Notes: generated by a model from the letters alone, not told the origin. DNA of 7,135 nucleotides from Oribacterium sp. UBA3737 (GCA_002371295.1 DFGZ01000155.1:1-7135), one strand, 5' to 3'; shown: positions 1-6,220, numbered from the stretch's first letter. A program made the numbers and translations.

Positions 1-450
1 TACTCCGAATAATCCGAGAAGCATATTGACGATTCCGTCATCCTTAAAGATCGCCTTCCAGAGAACTGCAATGGCAACCGATGATCCAAGAATCGAAGGA
101 ATGTAATAGACTGTTCTGAACATCTTAACTCCCTTGATCTTGAAGTTAAGAATGTAAGCTACAAACAATGCGAATATCAGCTTAAGCGGCACTGTCATAA
201 ATGCATACTTAAAGGTGATAAAGAAGCCTTCCTGTATCTTTTTGTTTGTGAAAACATCAAGATAGTTAAATATACCCCATTTTGAAATTCCCTCAAAAAG
301 AGAATAATCGCTGAAACTGTAAACCAGTGATGAAAGGAATGGGTATCCTTTGAAAACAAGAAATCCTACAAACCATGGGAAGATGAATATAAATCCTTTA
401 TTCTCTTTCCAGAAGTTATTCGGAGCGGTATTTGTTTTTGAATTTGACAT
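1..450 (-). CDS. CUT1-type sugar ABC transporter permease (MalF/UgpA-like), N-terminal 150 residues, cut by window edge
   Basis: This is the N-terminal part of a membrane permease that would form half of the channel of a sugar importer working with the binding lipoprotein encoded just upstream. I translated it directly: an ATG at 448-450 opens a frame that stays open to base 1. A short polar N-terminus is followed by hydrophobic segments at about residues 19-42, 78-102 and 112-136. Family-typical elements are visible: YPFLSSLVYSFSDY near residues 36-49, YYIPSILG at 115-122, and W..IF.DDGIVN at 131-142, all common in CUT1 permeases of the MalF/UgpA/LplB type. AAAGGAG (plus-strand positions 459-465) sits 8 nt before the ATG. 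The rest of the gene, including the EAA loop that contacts the ATPase, lies off the window. Substrate is inferred from the neighbours to be oligogalacturonide or another pectin fragment. A second permease gene probably follows off the left edge. Confidence 0.9.
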   Translation of the reverse strand, partial: MSNSKTNTAPNNFWKENKGFIFIFPWFVGFLVFKGYPFLSSLVYSFSDYSLFEGISKWGIFNYLDVFTNKKIQEGFFITFKYAFMTVPLKLIFALFVAYILNFKIKGVKMFRTVYYIPSILGSSVAIAVLWKAIFKDDGIVNMLLGLFGV

Positions 451-523
451 TTTATCTACTCCTTTGGAAGGTACCGTTTTTCACCGGCTTACCTTGATTG
501 AAACATTAGTTTTTTGCAATAAA

Positions 524-554
524 ATCGGGCCCCAGATACAAGCCAAGGCCCGAT
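524..554 (-). terminator. Stem-loop with following T-rich tract between binding-protein and permease genes; probable partial terminator or mRNA stabiliser
   Basis: A perfect 8-bp GC-rich stem, ATCGGGCC (524-531) with GGCCCGAT (547-554), encloses a 15-nt loop. Read on the minus strand it is followed directly by TTTTATT, the layout of a weak intrinsic terminator. It lies after the binding-protein gene and before the permease gene in the same direction. A leaky terminator or 3'-end stabilising hairpin here would give more lipoprotein than permease, as is known in several sugar ABC operons. The structure is seen; the function is inferred. Confidence 0.6.
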
Positions 555-559
555 ATATC

Positions 560-574
560 CCACATTACATGTGG
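560..574 (-). other. Short perfect hairpin CCACAT-TAC-ATGTGG in the intercistronic region
   Basis: A 6-bp perfect stem with a 3-nt loop lies 5 bp from the GC-rich stem-loop at 524-554. On the minus strand it comes just before that stem in the transcript. It could belong to the same folded intercistronic RNA. By itself it is short enough to be chance. Confidence 0.35.
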
Positions 575-610
575 TGATTTTTAAACCCGGATTAGGAGGA
601 TCAGGGAAAA

Positions 611-645
611 CTGTTTATAAACATTGACGGATCAATGTTTTACAG
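611..645 (-). other. Stem-loop immediately after the binding-protein stop codon
   Basis: AAACATTGA (619-627) pairs perfectly over 9 bp with TCAATGTTT (632-640) around a CGGA loop. A further CTGT (611-614) / ACAG (642-645) pairing extends the stem across a small asymmetric internal loop. It begins about 3 nt after the TAA stop of the binding-protein gene on the minus strand. There is no good T-run after it, so it is more likely a 3'-end mRNA-protecting hairpin than a terminator. Confidence 0.5.
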
Positions 646-647
646 GA

Positions 648-2045
648 TTACTTGCTCTCAACCCCATCAACTGCTTCAATGAGCATCTCTGCAAGTTCCT
701 TGGAATCTACACCGTCATAAGACATTGTGTCCATGATTTCCTGGTAAGCACCCTCAGCGCTGTCCTTAAGAGCTGCATCCTCATAGTAAGGTGAAAGCTG
801 GAAAGGAGCGTTGGCAGCTGCTGCCTTGTTTGCTTCAAATGTAAGACCTGCAAGAGCGCCTGCTGCCTCAAGCTTCTCCTGAGCTGCGTGTGATGCAGGA
901 ACACCTCTCTCAAGTCCGAGAGTCTCTACACCGTCACCGTTGAACATGTACTGAAGGAGCTTGGCAGCCTCTTCCTTGTTAGCCGAGTTAGGAGATACTG
1001 CAAATCCCATGGAAACCTTGTAAACTGTAGCAGGTGTACCATAATCTGCAGGATACTCACCGATTACAAGCTCCTGATCTGAATCAAGTGCATCTTCAAG
1101 CTTCTTGATTGAGCTGTCCCACTCAACAACACCGGCATAATGGCCATCGATGAAGTTAGGGTTCTTATCAAGAGAATCGGCACCGTCGCCTGTAAGCTTC
1201 TCCTGTGTAGGAATTACGTGGTTAGCCTCAAGGCTCTTAAGGAAATCAAAACCATCTGTAAGCTCTTCTACCGTGTAATTAAGCTTGTGATCCACAACCC
1301 ACTGCTTGTTGTACTTCTCCTGCATATAATAGGTAAGAAGGATTGTAAGATCATAGGTTCCTGCTGCAAGAGGATAGTAATCATCGCCCAGCTTCTCCTT
1401 GAATACAGGACCTGCTGCAAGGATATCTGCGAAGCTCTTGGGAACCTCAAGACCTGCCTTCTCAAAGGTTGCCTTGTTCCAGTAGAATACTCTTCCGGTT
1501 GATGAAACAGGAACACCGAGAACATGTCCGTCAATGGTCATAAGGTCGATAAGTGACTGATCATACTGTGAAAGGTCGAAATCCGTAAGCTCCTGAATAT
1601 CTACAAATCTTGTTCCGTCCGGGCTGAACTGCCATAACCAGTTCCAGTTGATCTGGAAAAGATCCGGCTCTGAATTTCCTGCGATCTGAGTAGCGATCTT
1701 ATCCTGCCAGCCTGACCATGCGCCATACTCTGACTCGATGGTGACACCGGGATTTGCTGCCATATACTCATCAAGCGCCTTAAGTGTAGCTGTGTGTCTT
1801 GAATCACCGCCCCACCATGAAATTCTAAGTGTTGTTCCGTTTCCGCCCTCAGACTTGGCTACTGTCTCAGCTGCAGTCTTTGCTGCCTCTGTTGCACCCT
1901 GAGCTGCCTCTGTTGCACCCTGGGCCGCTGCTGTTGTTGATGCTGAATCATTGGTAGCTGTGGATGAACCACCACATGCTGCAAGATTGAGCATCATAGA
2001 TGCTGCCATACCGCCGGCGAGAAACTTAGTAATTGTCTTTTTCAT
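648..2045 (-). CDS. Sugar ABC transporter substrate-binding lipoprotein (SBP family 1, CUT1-associated), probably for pectin oligosaccharides
   Basis: A 465-residue extracellular solute-binding protein tethered to the membrane by lipid. Residues 1-23 form a lipoprotein signal peptide (KK near the N-terminus, hydrophobic core, lipobox L21-A22-A23-C24), so C24 would be the acylated residue. Residues 25-70 are a low-complexity Ala/Thr/Gln/Glu linker with a duplicated AQGATEA unit (41-47 and 48-54). The folded domain starts near residue 71 with TLRISWWGGDSRH, an opening typical of CUT1 oligosaccharide-binding proteins including oligogalacturonide binders such as TogB. Aromatic-rich NWNWLWQF at 133-140 and the GVPVS..GRVFYWNK stretch at 177-191 are further family hallmarks. 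The start is fixed by AGGAGGT (2050-2056) ending 4 nt before the ATG. The gene follows the GH28 gene with a 58-bp gap and precedes the permease, so all three are probably one transcript. Substrate assignment rests on the adjacent pectin enzymes and is an inference. Confidence 0.93.
   Translation of the reverse strand: MKKTITKFLAGGMAASMMLNLAACGGSSTATNDSASTTAAAQGATEAAQGATEAAKTAAETVAKSEGGNGTTLRISWWGGDSRHTATLKALDEYMAANPGVTIESEYGAWSGWQDKIATQIAGNSEPDLFQINWNWLWQFSPDGTRFVDIQELTDFDLSQYDQSLIDLMTIDGHVLGVPVSSTGRVFYWNKATFEKAGLEVPKSFADILAAGPVFKEKLGDDYYPLAAGTYDLTILLTYYMQEKYNKQWVVDHKLNYTVEELTDGFDFLKSLEANHVIPTQEKLTGDGADSLDKNPNFIDGHYAGVVEWDSSIKKLEDALDSDQELVIGEYPADYGTPATVYKVSMGFAVSPNSANKEEAAKLLQYMFNGDGVETLGLERGVPASHAAQEKLEAAGALAGLTFEANKAAAANAPFQLSPYYEDAALKDSAEGAYQEIMDTMSYDGVDSKELAEMLIEAVDGVESK
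1882..1923 (-). repeat. Near-perfect 21-bp tandem duplication inside the lipoprotein linker
   Basis: Two adjacent 21-bp copies (1882-1902 and 1903-1923) differ only at the last base. They keep the reading frame and encode two AQGATEA heptapeptide copies in the linker between the lipidated cysteine and the binding domain. Such in-frame duplications can change linker length by slippage without harming the fold. Confidence 0.8.
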
Positions 2046-2103
2046 TTTTACCTCCTGAGGAGCCCTTTCCGGTCTCCTGTTTAAATTGAGTTTTACCTCA
2101 TTG

Positions 2104-3681
2104 TTAACTTTTATATACGATATTCAGGCTGTCATAATCCAAAACATTTATAAGTTCCGGACCTGTGTCATCGCAACCGGATATCTCAACATTGTCAAGT
2201 ACCAGATGTTTTACGTTTCTGGCATAAATACTTTTTCCGGTCATTTCAGGGAAGTTATCCATCATTATGGTCTGACCGGGTTTTCTTTCTTCCTTTTGAA
2301 GGAATGAAACCTTTATGTTCTTAAAGACTATCCTGTCGATAAATCTCTCAGGCAATCCATAAGCAACCAGCATGCACTGATCGGCACCCTCTGCCACGAT
2401 ATTCTCTGCTGTTACAGACCCTATTACAGGTGTCTTGTCGTCAACAGGTCTCTCATTCTGATCCTGAACATACTCACTGTGACCGTCAGGATCGCAGAAA
2501 TAAAACATATTGAAGGTGAAGGGCATGTGCACATTTTCCATTTTTATGTCATGGAATACTATGTTGTCATAAACCGCATTGGGTCCTCTGCCACGTCTGG
2601 TCTTGATGCGGAGTCCCCTGTCAGTTTCCTTGAATATGCATCTTGAAACTTCTACATTCTGTACACCGGCTGCTGCTTCGGAACCAACGGTTACGCTTCC
2701 GTGACCTCTTTCCAGGAATGAATTCCTTACGGTGAAATGATCTGCAGGCTTATGGTGTTTATCACTCATGTAGTATTTGCCTGATTTTATGGCGATGCAG
2801 TCATCTCCGACAGAAATCCTTGTTCCCAGGATCAGAACCCCGTCACAGCTTTCAGGATCAAACCCGTCTGTATTGGGTGAATCCGATGGATTCCAGATAC
2901 TTAAGTTGTAAAGTGCTATATCATCTGTATAGTAGGGATGGATGGTCCAGCAGGGAGAATTCCTCACTGTTACCGATTGCATCCTTACAGCTCTGCAATG
3001 ATTCAGAAAAACGGTATTGGGCCTCCAGGCTGTCCTTTTCTTCTTGGGTTCCTTCCACCAGTCGCCCTTATCTCCGTTGCCATCGATGATTCCTTTTCCG
3101 ACAATTTCGATTTCTTCGGCATTAACTGCTGTGATAAGCGATGCAAAGCTTGTTTCGGGATTGCCTTCCCAGCTTGAAAGATTGTACTCATCTTTCTCAT
3201 CCGTAGTAGGTGTAAGCCCAGGTAATAAAGGATAATGTTTTCTGTCCGGATCCCCCATCAGAACCGCCTCATCATCTATCCATAAGGTCATATGGCTTTT
3301 AAGGAAGAGCGGCCTCGAAAGATATATTCCTTTGGAAAGATAAACCGTACCGTCCTTAGGACAGCTGTTTATAGCCGCCTGTATAAAACCCGTATCATCC
3401 TGTTCCCCGTCTCCGGATGCTCCGAATTCTCTGACATCCAGAAGAACTGACTCATATTCTGTTCGGAAGGTTTTATCCGTCCTGCCGTTTTCCGTCAGAA
3501 GAGTGATGGTGTATTCCGTATCGGGCTTTAATCCGTCAACCGTCACAACATTAAGATCGGACTTTAACTTTTCCTCTCCGTTTATCAAAATGCTGTATTC
3601 CGAAGGAGCATAGCAGATCGTATCATTCAATAATTCTATTGTTATACTCCGTTTAAAAACGGCTGCTATTTGAAAATCCAT
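2104..3681 (-). CDS. GH28 family glycoside hydrolase, exo-polygalacturonase type, cytoplasmic
   Basis: A 525-residue enzyme predicted to cleave alpha-1,4-linked galacturonate from oligogalacturonides. Residues about 1-80 form a fibronectin-III-like domain (GLKPDTEYTITLL near 51-62), as in bacterial exo-acting GH28 enzymes. From about 83 a right-handed beta-helix begins with VREFGASGDGEQDDTGFIQAAI, the usual pectinase opening. All four GH28 signatures are present: NTDG at 270-273, GDD at 292-294, GHG at 326-328 and RIK at 358-360. The catalytic aspartates D272, D293 and D294, plus H327, R358 and K360, are therefore intact. There is no signal peptide, so it should act on imported fragments. I chose the ATG at 3679-3681 because AGAGGA lies just before it (3-nt spacing) and related exo-enzymes start at this point. 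A TTG at 3694-3696 would add five residues but has no ribosome binding site. It is the first gene of the probable operon with the lipoprotein and permease. Exo rather than endo action, and polygalacturonate rather than a related pectin substrate, are inferred from the domain layout and context. Confidence 0.92.
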   Translation of the reverse strand: MDFQIAAVFKRSITIELLNDTICYAPSEYSILINGEEKLKSDLNVVTVDGLKPDTEYTITLLTENGRTDKTFRTEYESVLLDVREFGASGDGEQDDTGFIQAAINSCPKDGTVYLSKGIYLSRPLFLKSHMTLWIDDEAVLMGDPDRKHYPLLPGLTPTTDEKDEYNLSSWEGNPETSFASLITAVNAEEIEIVGKGIIDGNGDKGDWWKEPKKKRTAWRPNTVFLNHCRAVRMQSVTVRNSPCWTIHPYYTDDIALYNLSIWNPSDSPNTDGFDPESCDGVLILGTRISVGDDCIAIKSGKYYMSDKHHKPADHFTVRNSFLERGHGSVTVGSEAAAGVQNVEVSRCIFKETDRGLRIKTRRGRGPNAVYDNIVFHDIKMENVHMPFTFNMFYFCDPDGHSEYVQDQNERPVDDKTPVIGSVTAENIVAEGADQCMLVAYGLPERFIDRIVFKNIKVSFLQKEERKPGQTIMMDNFPEMTGKSIYARNVKHLVLDNVEISGCDDTGPELINVLDYDSLNIVYKS

Positions 3682-3739
3682 ACTTCCTCTTTTCAAGGAT
3701 CATTTCTGATCACTTATTCATTTCTTACTGACATGTATG

Positions 3740-3748
3740 ATTATATCA
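3740..3748 (-). promoter_or_regulatory. Extended -10 promoter candidate for the GH28-lipoprotein-permease operon
   Basis: On the minus strand the bases read TGATATAAT, a consensus TATAAT box with the TG of an extended -10 element. No good -35 hexamer lies 16-18 bp upstream, which extended -10 promoters tolerate. Initiation would fall near 3733, giving a leader of about 50 nt before the ATG at 3681. The direct repeat TTACTGAC flanks the box on both sides (3725-3732 and 3773-3780). Confidence 0.55.
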
Positions 3749-3903
3749 GTCACTTTGAGATAAATCTTACAATTACTGACCCAATTTACTCATAATTATC
3801 ATATCTGATACTATTAATATATATTTTTTGCCTTTTTGAGCTACTTTTTTAGGGTTTTTAGGTCTCCGTGATATCCTTTTAGATAATTATTCTCCGTGTT
3901 TTA

Positions 3904-3918
3904 TGCAATTTTTTTGCA
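3904..3918. promoter_or_regulatory. Inverted repeat TGCAA-N5-TTGCA, possible operator
   Basis: Perfect 5-bp arms flank a T5 spacer. The arm length and spacing are the same as those of the inverted repeat at 3965-3979. It lies in the divergent control region, roughly 155 bp upstream of the minus-strand -10 box. No binding protein is identified. Confidence 0.4.
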
Positions 3919-3964
3919 CATAATCAATCTTTTCTCTCGTCGATATCGATATATTGATAAATTT

Positions 3965-3979
3965 TGTAAGCGTTTTACA
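3965..3979. promoter_or_regulatory. Inverted repeat TGTAA-N5-TTACA, LacI/cre-like operator candidate
   Basis: The 15-mer TGTAAGCGTTTTACA has perfect 5-bp arms and a central GCG. Its first ten bases match the left part of well-known CcpA catabolite-response elements (TGTAAGCGTT), but the right arm is shifted by one base from the 14-bp cre pattern. It may therefore be an operator for a LacI-family protein other than CcpA, or a degenerate cre. It lies about 280 bp from each of the two divergent start codons. Confidence 0.45.
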
Positions 3980-4128
3980 TCGTCAATAGTTATAATCTTT
4001 GTTATTTTTCCATCAAATCAGTCATTATCCTTAAAGTAATCATAGCTCCAAGCGCTATTTTTTCGCCTTATAGTATTCGATAGTATAAAAGTATCCGATT
4101 TTATATTCATGCATATGTTTATTCATCA

Positions 4129-4134
4129 TATAAT
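4129..4134 (+). promoter_or_regulatory. TATAAT -10 box candidate for the pectin methylesterase gene
   Basis: A perfect TATAAT lies 129 bp before the chosen start. The best -35 at 17-bp spacing is TTCATG (4106-4111), which matches TTGACA poorly, so activation by a regulator is plausible. Initiation would fall near 4141 and leave a leader of about 120 nt. The region is AT-rich, so chance occurrence of the hexamer is a real alternative. Confidence 0.35.
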
Positions 4135-4250
4135 ATTGATAGTTATCGGTTCCTTGATATTTCCGTAAACAATAACATCAACCCGGGAATTATTTATCCC
4201 GAAAAAAAACATCGGATTTCTGATAAGAGCAAACCATATAGATCCACAAT

Positions 4251-4255
4251 GGAGG
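4251..4255 (+). promoter_or_regulatory. GGAGG ribosome binding site that fixes the methylesterase start
   Basis: GGAGG lies 8 nt before the ATG at 4264. An in-frame ATG at 4249 overlaps this site (ATGGAGG), so starting there would put the Shine-Dalgarno inside the gene and leave that upstream ATG without one. The later ATG is therefore preferred. Confidence 0.8.
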
Positions 4256-4263
4256 AAAATACC

Positions 4264-5430
4264 ATGATAACGGTATCCAAAACAGGAAAGTACGATTACA
4301 CTTCCATCCAGGAAGCTGTAAACAATGCCATATCCGGCGACACTATATTAATAGAAGAAGGAATATATAATGAAAGAGTCGAAATAAAGACTCCGGGAAT
4401 TACATTGACAGGATGCAATACAGATTTCAGAGAATATATAAAGGCAGAAGGTTTTGAATACAGCTTCACGGATCCGGATGGCAATTTACACCCAAATCGA
4501 TATATACCATCCGACAAAACCATCATCACCTATGGTCTGTATGGCAATATGCCCGCTGAAGACATTGGCAAACTGGGAACCTTCCGTTCTTATACCATGT
4601 TTATAGATGCCGAGAATGTAAGTCTAAAAAACCTTACCATCGAAAATTCCGCCGGAGCCGGCCCCGATATAGGTCAGGCTATAGCCCTTTACGCAGAAGG
4701 AGAAGGAATCAGCTGCAGCAATATACGACTCCTGGGCTGGCAGGATACTCTCTTCACAGGTCCACTTCCGCCAAAAGAAATAGAAAAAAACGGTTTTATC
4801 GGTCCAAAACAGTTTGCCGAAAGAATAAACGGAAGACAATATTATACAAGCTCATATATAGAAGGGGATATAGATTTTATTTTCGGTTCGTCCACAGCAT
4901 ATTTTGACAACTGCTATATCTTTCAAAAGAACAGGACTCCTCTTCTTATATATAAATATCTGTTAAAGAATGATATCAGGATGTCCGGCAGTTTTTCCGA
5001 AGTAAAGCTTATGGAGACAGCTCGAACAGGATTAAGTAATGAGAAATACGAAGAATTAAAGAAGCTTATAGAAAGTGATGAATCCCGGGAGGCCAAAAGC
5101 TATGCTACCGCCGCTTCCACTCCTGAAGGTCAGGACTACGGATATATCTTCGACAACTGCCGTTTCGAGTCAGATTGCCCTGAGCACAGCTGCTATCTTG
5201 GCCGCCCCTGGAGAAACTTTGCAAATGTACTGATCCGGAATTCCTACCTCGGAAGCCATATCCATCCCGCCGGCTTCCACAACTGGAACAAAAAAGACGC
5301 CGAATCCACCGTAAGCTTCTGCGAATACAAAAACTACGGCCCCGGCGCCTCCGATTACCGTGCTCCCTTCGTAAAAGAACTAAACTTCAACGAAATACAG
5401 AAATACCGGAAACAAAAAGTATTTTCCTAA
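4264..5430 (+). CDS. Pectin methylesterase (pectinesterase), carbohydrate esterase family 8, cytoplasmic
   Basis: A 388-residue enzyme predicted to remove methyl esters from homogalacturonan, giving free carboxylates and methanol. It opens with ITVSKTGKYDYTSIQEAV and GIYNERV (33-39), the start of the CE8 beta-helix. Active-site elements are intact: GQAIAL (137-142) with the oxyanion-hole glutamine Q138, WQDTLF (159-164) with the acid D161, GDIDFIFG (201-208) with the nucleophile D204, and LGRPWR (312-317) with R314 and W316. The TAASTPEGQDYG stretch (282-293) resembles bacterial PemA-type enzymes more than plant ones. No signal peptide is present, so it should act on imported, partly methylated oligomers. 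Two insertions stand out: about 30 residues near 53-86, and about 45-50 charged, partly helical residues near 224-279, between the nucleophile strand and the TAAST strand. It is transcribed away from the GH28 operon and ends 4 bp before a strong terminator hairpin. Confidence 0.93.
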   Translation: MITVSKTGKYDYTSIQEAVNNAISGDTILIEEGIYNERVEIKTPGITLTGCNTDFREYIKAEGFEYSFTDPDGNLHPNRYIPSDKTIITYGLYGNMPAEDIGKLGTFRSYTMFIDAENVSLKNLTIENSAGAGPDIGQAIALYAEGEGISCSNIRLLGWQDTLFTGPLPPKEIEKNGFIGPKQFAERINGRQYYTSSYIEGDIDFIFGSSTAYFDNCYIFQKNRTPLLIYKYLLKNDIRMSGSFSEVKLMETARTGLSNEKYEELKKLIESDESREAKSYATAASTPEGQDYGYIFDNCRFESDCPEHSCYLGRPWRNFANVLIRNSYLGSHIHPAGFHNWNKKDAESTVSFCEYKNYGPGASDYRAPFVKELNFNEIQKYRKQKVFS

Positions 5431-5434
5431 CGAA

Positions 5435-5465
5435 AAATCCCCTGAGATGTAATCTCAGGGGATTT
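5435..5465. terminator. Bidirectional intrinsic terminator between convergent genes
   Basis: A perfect 13-bp stem, AAATCCCCTGAGA (5435-5447) with TCTCAGGGGATTT (5453-5465), closes a TGTAA loop. On the minus strand the stem runs into a clean TTTTT tract, so it is a strong terminator for the transaldolase gene. On the plus strand the ATTTAAT tail makes it a weaker but usable terminator for the methylesterase gene. Confidence 0.92.
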
Positions 5466-5478
5466 AATAGCACTTGGA

Positions 5479-6135
5479 TTATTTTCCGAATACAGCCTCG
5501 TAGTCCTTTACGAACTTGTCGATACCGATATCTGTAAGAGGATGCTTGGTCATCTGCATAAGAACCTTGAAAGGAACTGTAGCGATATCAGCGCCTGTCT
5601 TAGCACAATCAATGATATGCATAGGATGACGAACAGATGCGCAGATAACCTCTGTCTCTATATCAGGATACATCTGGAAAATATCCTCTATATCCTGGAT
5701 AAGAGTGATTCCGTCTGTAGAAATATCATCAAGACGTCCAAGGAAAGGAGAAACATAAGTAGCACCTGCTCTTGCAGCAAGAAGAGCCTGTGTAGCTGTG
5801 AAGATAAGAGTTACATTTGTATGGATGCCTTCACTTGAAAGAACCTTAACAGCCTTAAGACCTTCCGGAGTCATAGGAATCTTAACAACCATGTTCTTGT
5901 GAATCTTGGCAATCTCTCTGCCCTCTGCGATCATCCCCTCAGCTGTAGTTGTGCTTGCCTTAACCTCGCCTGAAATAGGACCATCAACGATCTCTGTGAT
6001 CTCCTTCAATGTAGCCATGTAATCACGTCCCTCTTTTGCGATAAGTGAAGGATTGGTTGTTACACCGGCGATGATGCCCATGTCATTAGCCTGACGAATC
6101 TCATCTACATTTGCGGTATCAATAAAAAATTTCAT
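5479..6135 (-). CDS. tal: Transaldolase of the small TalC/fructose-6-phosphate aldolase family
   Basis: A 218-residue class I aldolase, the usual length for the TalC/FSA subfamily. Visible landmarks are [11 protein letters not shown] at 3-13 with D6, GVTTNPSLI at 24-32 with N28, the Schiff-base lysine K85 in [11 protein letters not shown], and [11 protein letters not shown] at 127-137. The position equivalent to Q59 of E. coli FSA is glutamate here (E57 in SGEVKA), and the position equivalent to FSA Y131 is phenylalanine (F131). Both are transaldolase-type residues, so dihydroxyacetone transfer in the pentose-phosphate pathway is more likely than fructose-6-phosphate cleavage. Databases may still label it fsa. 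The ATG at 6133-6135 follows AGGAGGA (6141-6147) by 5 nt. A TTG at 6166-6168 would add 11 residues outside the conserved fold and is rejected. It lies downstream of the GntR gene with no terminator between them but has a promoter candidate of its own. Confidence 0.92.
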   Translation of the reverse strand: MKFFIDTANVDEIRQANDMGIIAGVTTNPSLIAKEGRDYMATLKEITEIVDGPISGEVKASTTTAEGMIAEGREIAKIHKNMVVKIPMTPEGLKAVKVLSSEGIHTNVTLIFTATQALLAARAGATYVSPFLGRLDDISTDGITLIQDIEDIFQMYPDIETEVICASVRHPMHIIDCAKTGADIATVPFKVLMQMTKHPLTDIGIDKFVKDYEAVFGK

Positions 6136-6220
6136 GTTTTTCCTCCTGGTATTTTGACCAAAAACCAAGTCTTATCATCCTTGAAATCTCATTTCACAGA
6201 CTCGGTCCATTACTACTAAT

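Larger units (their letters stand above)
3682..4263. promoter_or_regulatory. Divergent intergenic control region between the GH28 operon and the pectin methylesterase gene
   Basis: A 582-bp AT-rich stretch with no credible gene on either strand separates two divergent pectin genes. It contains an extended -10 promoter for the minus-strand operon (3740-3748), a TATAAT box on the plus strand (4129-4134), two inverted repeats of the same shape (3904-3918 and 3965-3979), and the nested palindrome TCGATATCGA (3940-3949). It also holds an AGCGCT palindrome (4051-4056), several 8-bp direct repeats (TTACTGAC at 3725 and 3773; ATCAGTCA at 3745 and 4017; TTTTTAGG at 3846 and 3855; TCTCCGTG at 3863 and 3891), and a CGGGA/TCCCG pair at 4184-4188 and 4197-4201. 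The size and density of repeats suggest control by more than one factor. Confidence 0.6.

Noticed and set aside
350..577. Plus-strand open frame of 75 codons over the permease start and the intercistronic region
   Set aside because: It runs antisense to the permease N-terminus and through the stem-loops, with no supporting motif.
1140..1502. Plus-strand open frame of 120 codons inside the lipoprotein gene
   Set aside because: It is a shadow of the binding-protein gene on the other strand; its composition follows the codon bias of that gene.
2051..2062. CTCCTGAGGAG palindrome over the lipoprotein ribosome binding site as a translational switch
   Set aside because: It can form only a 4-bp stem with a 3-nt loop, too weak to regulate without other support.
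3694..3696. TTG start for the GH28 gene
   Set aside because: No ribosome binding site precedes it, whereas the ATG at 3679-3681 has AGAGGA and matches the usual N-terminus of the family.
4184..4201. CGGGA/TCCCG hairpin before the methylesterase as a terminator or riboswitch element
   Set aside because: The stem is only 5 bp, the plus strand continues into an A-run rather than a T-run, and no riboswitch core could be recognised.
4249..4251. Upstream ATG for the methylesterase
   Set aside because: It overlaps the GGAGG site that serves the ATG at 4264 and has no Shine-Dalgarno site of its own.
6147..6160. TGGT-N6-ACCA inverted repeat next to the transaldolase ribosome binding site as a UxuR/ExuR-type operator
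   Set aside because: The arms are only 4 bp and the 6-bp gap does not fit the compact hexuronate-regulator sites; chance is likely.
6166..6168. TTG start for the transaldolase gene
   Set aside because: It would add 11 residues outside the conserved fold and swallow the strong AGGAGGA site before the ATG at 6133-6135.
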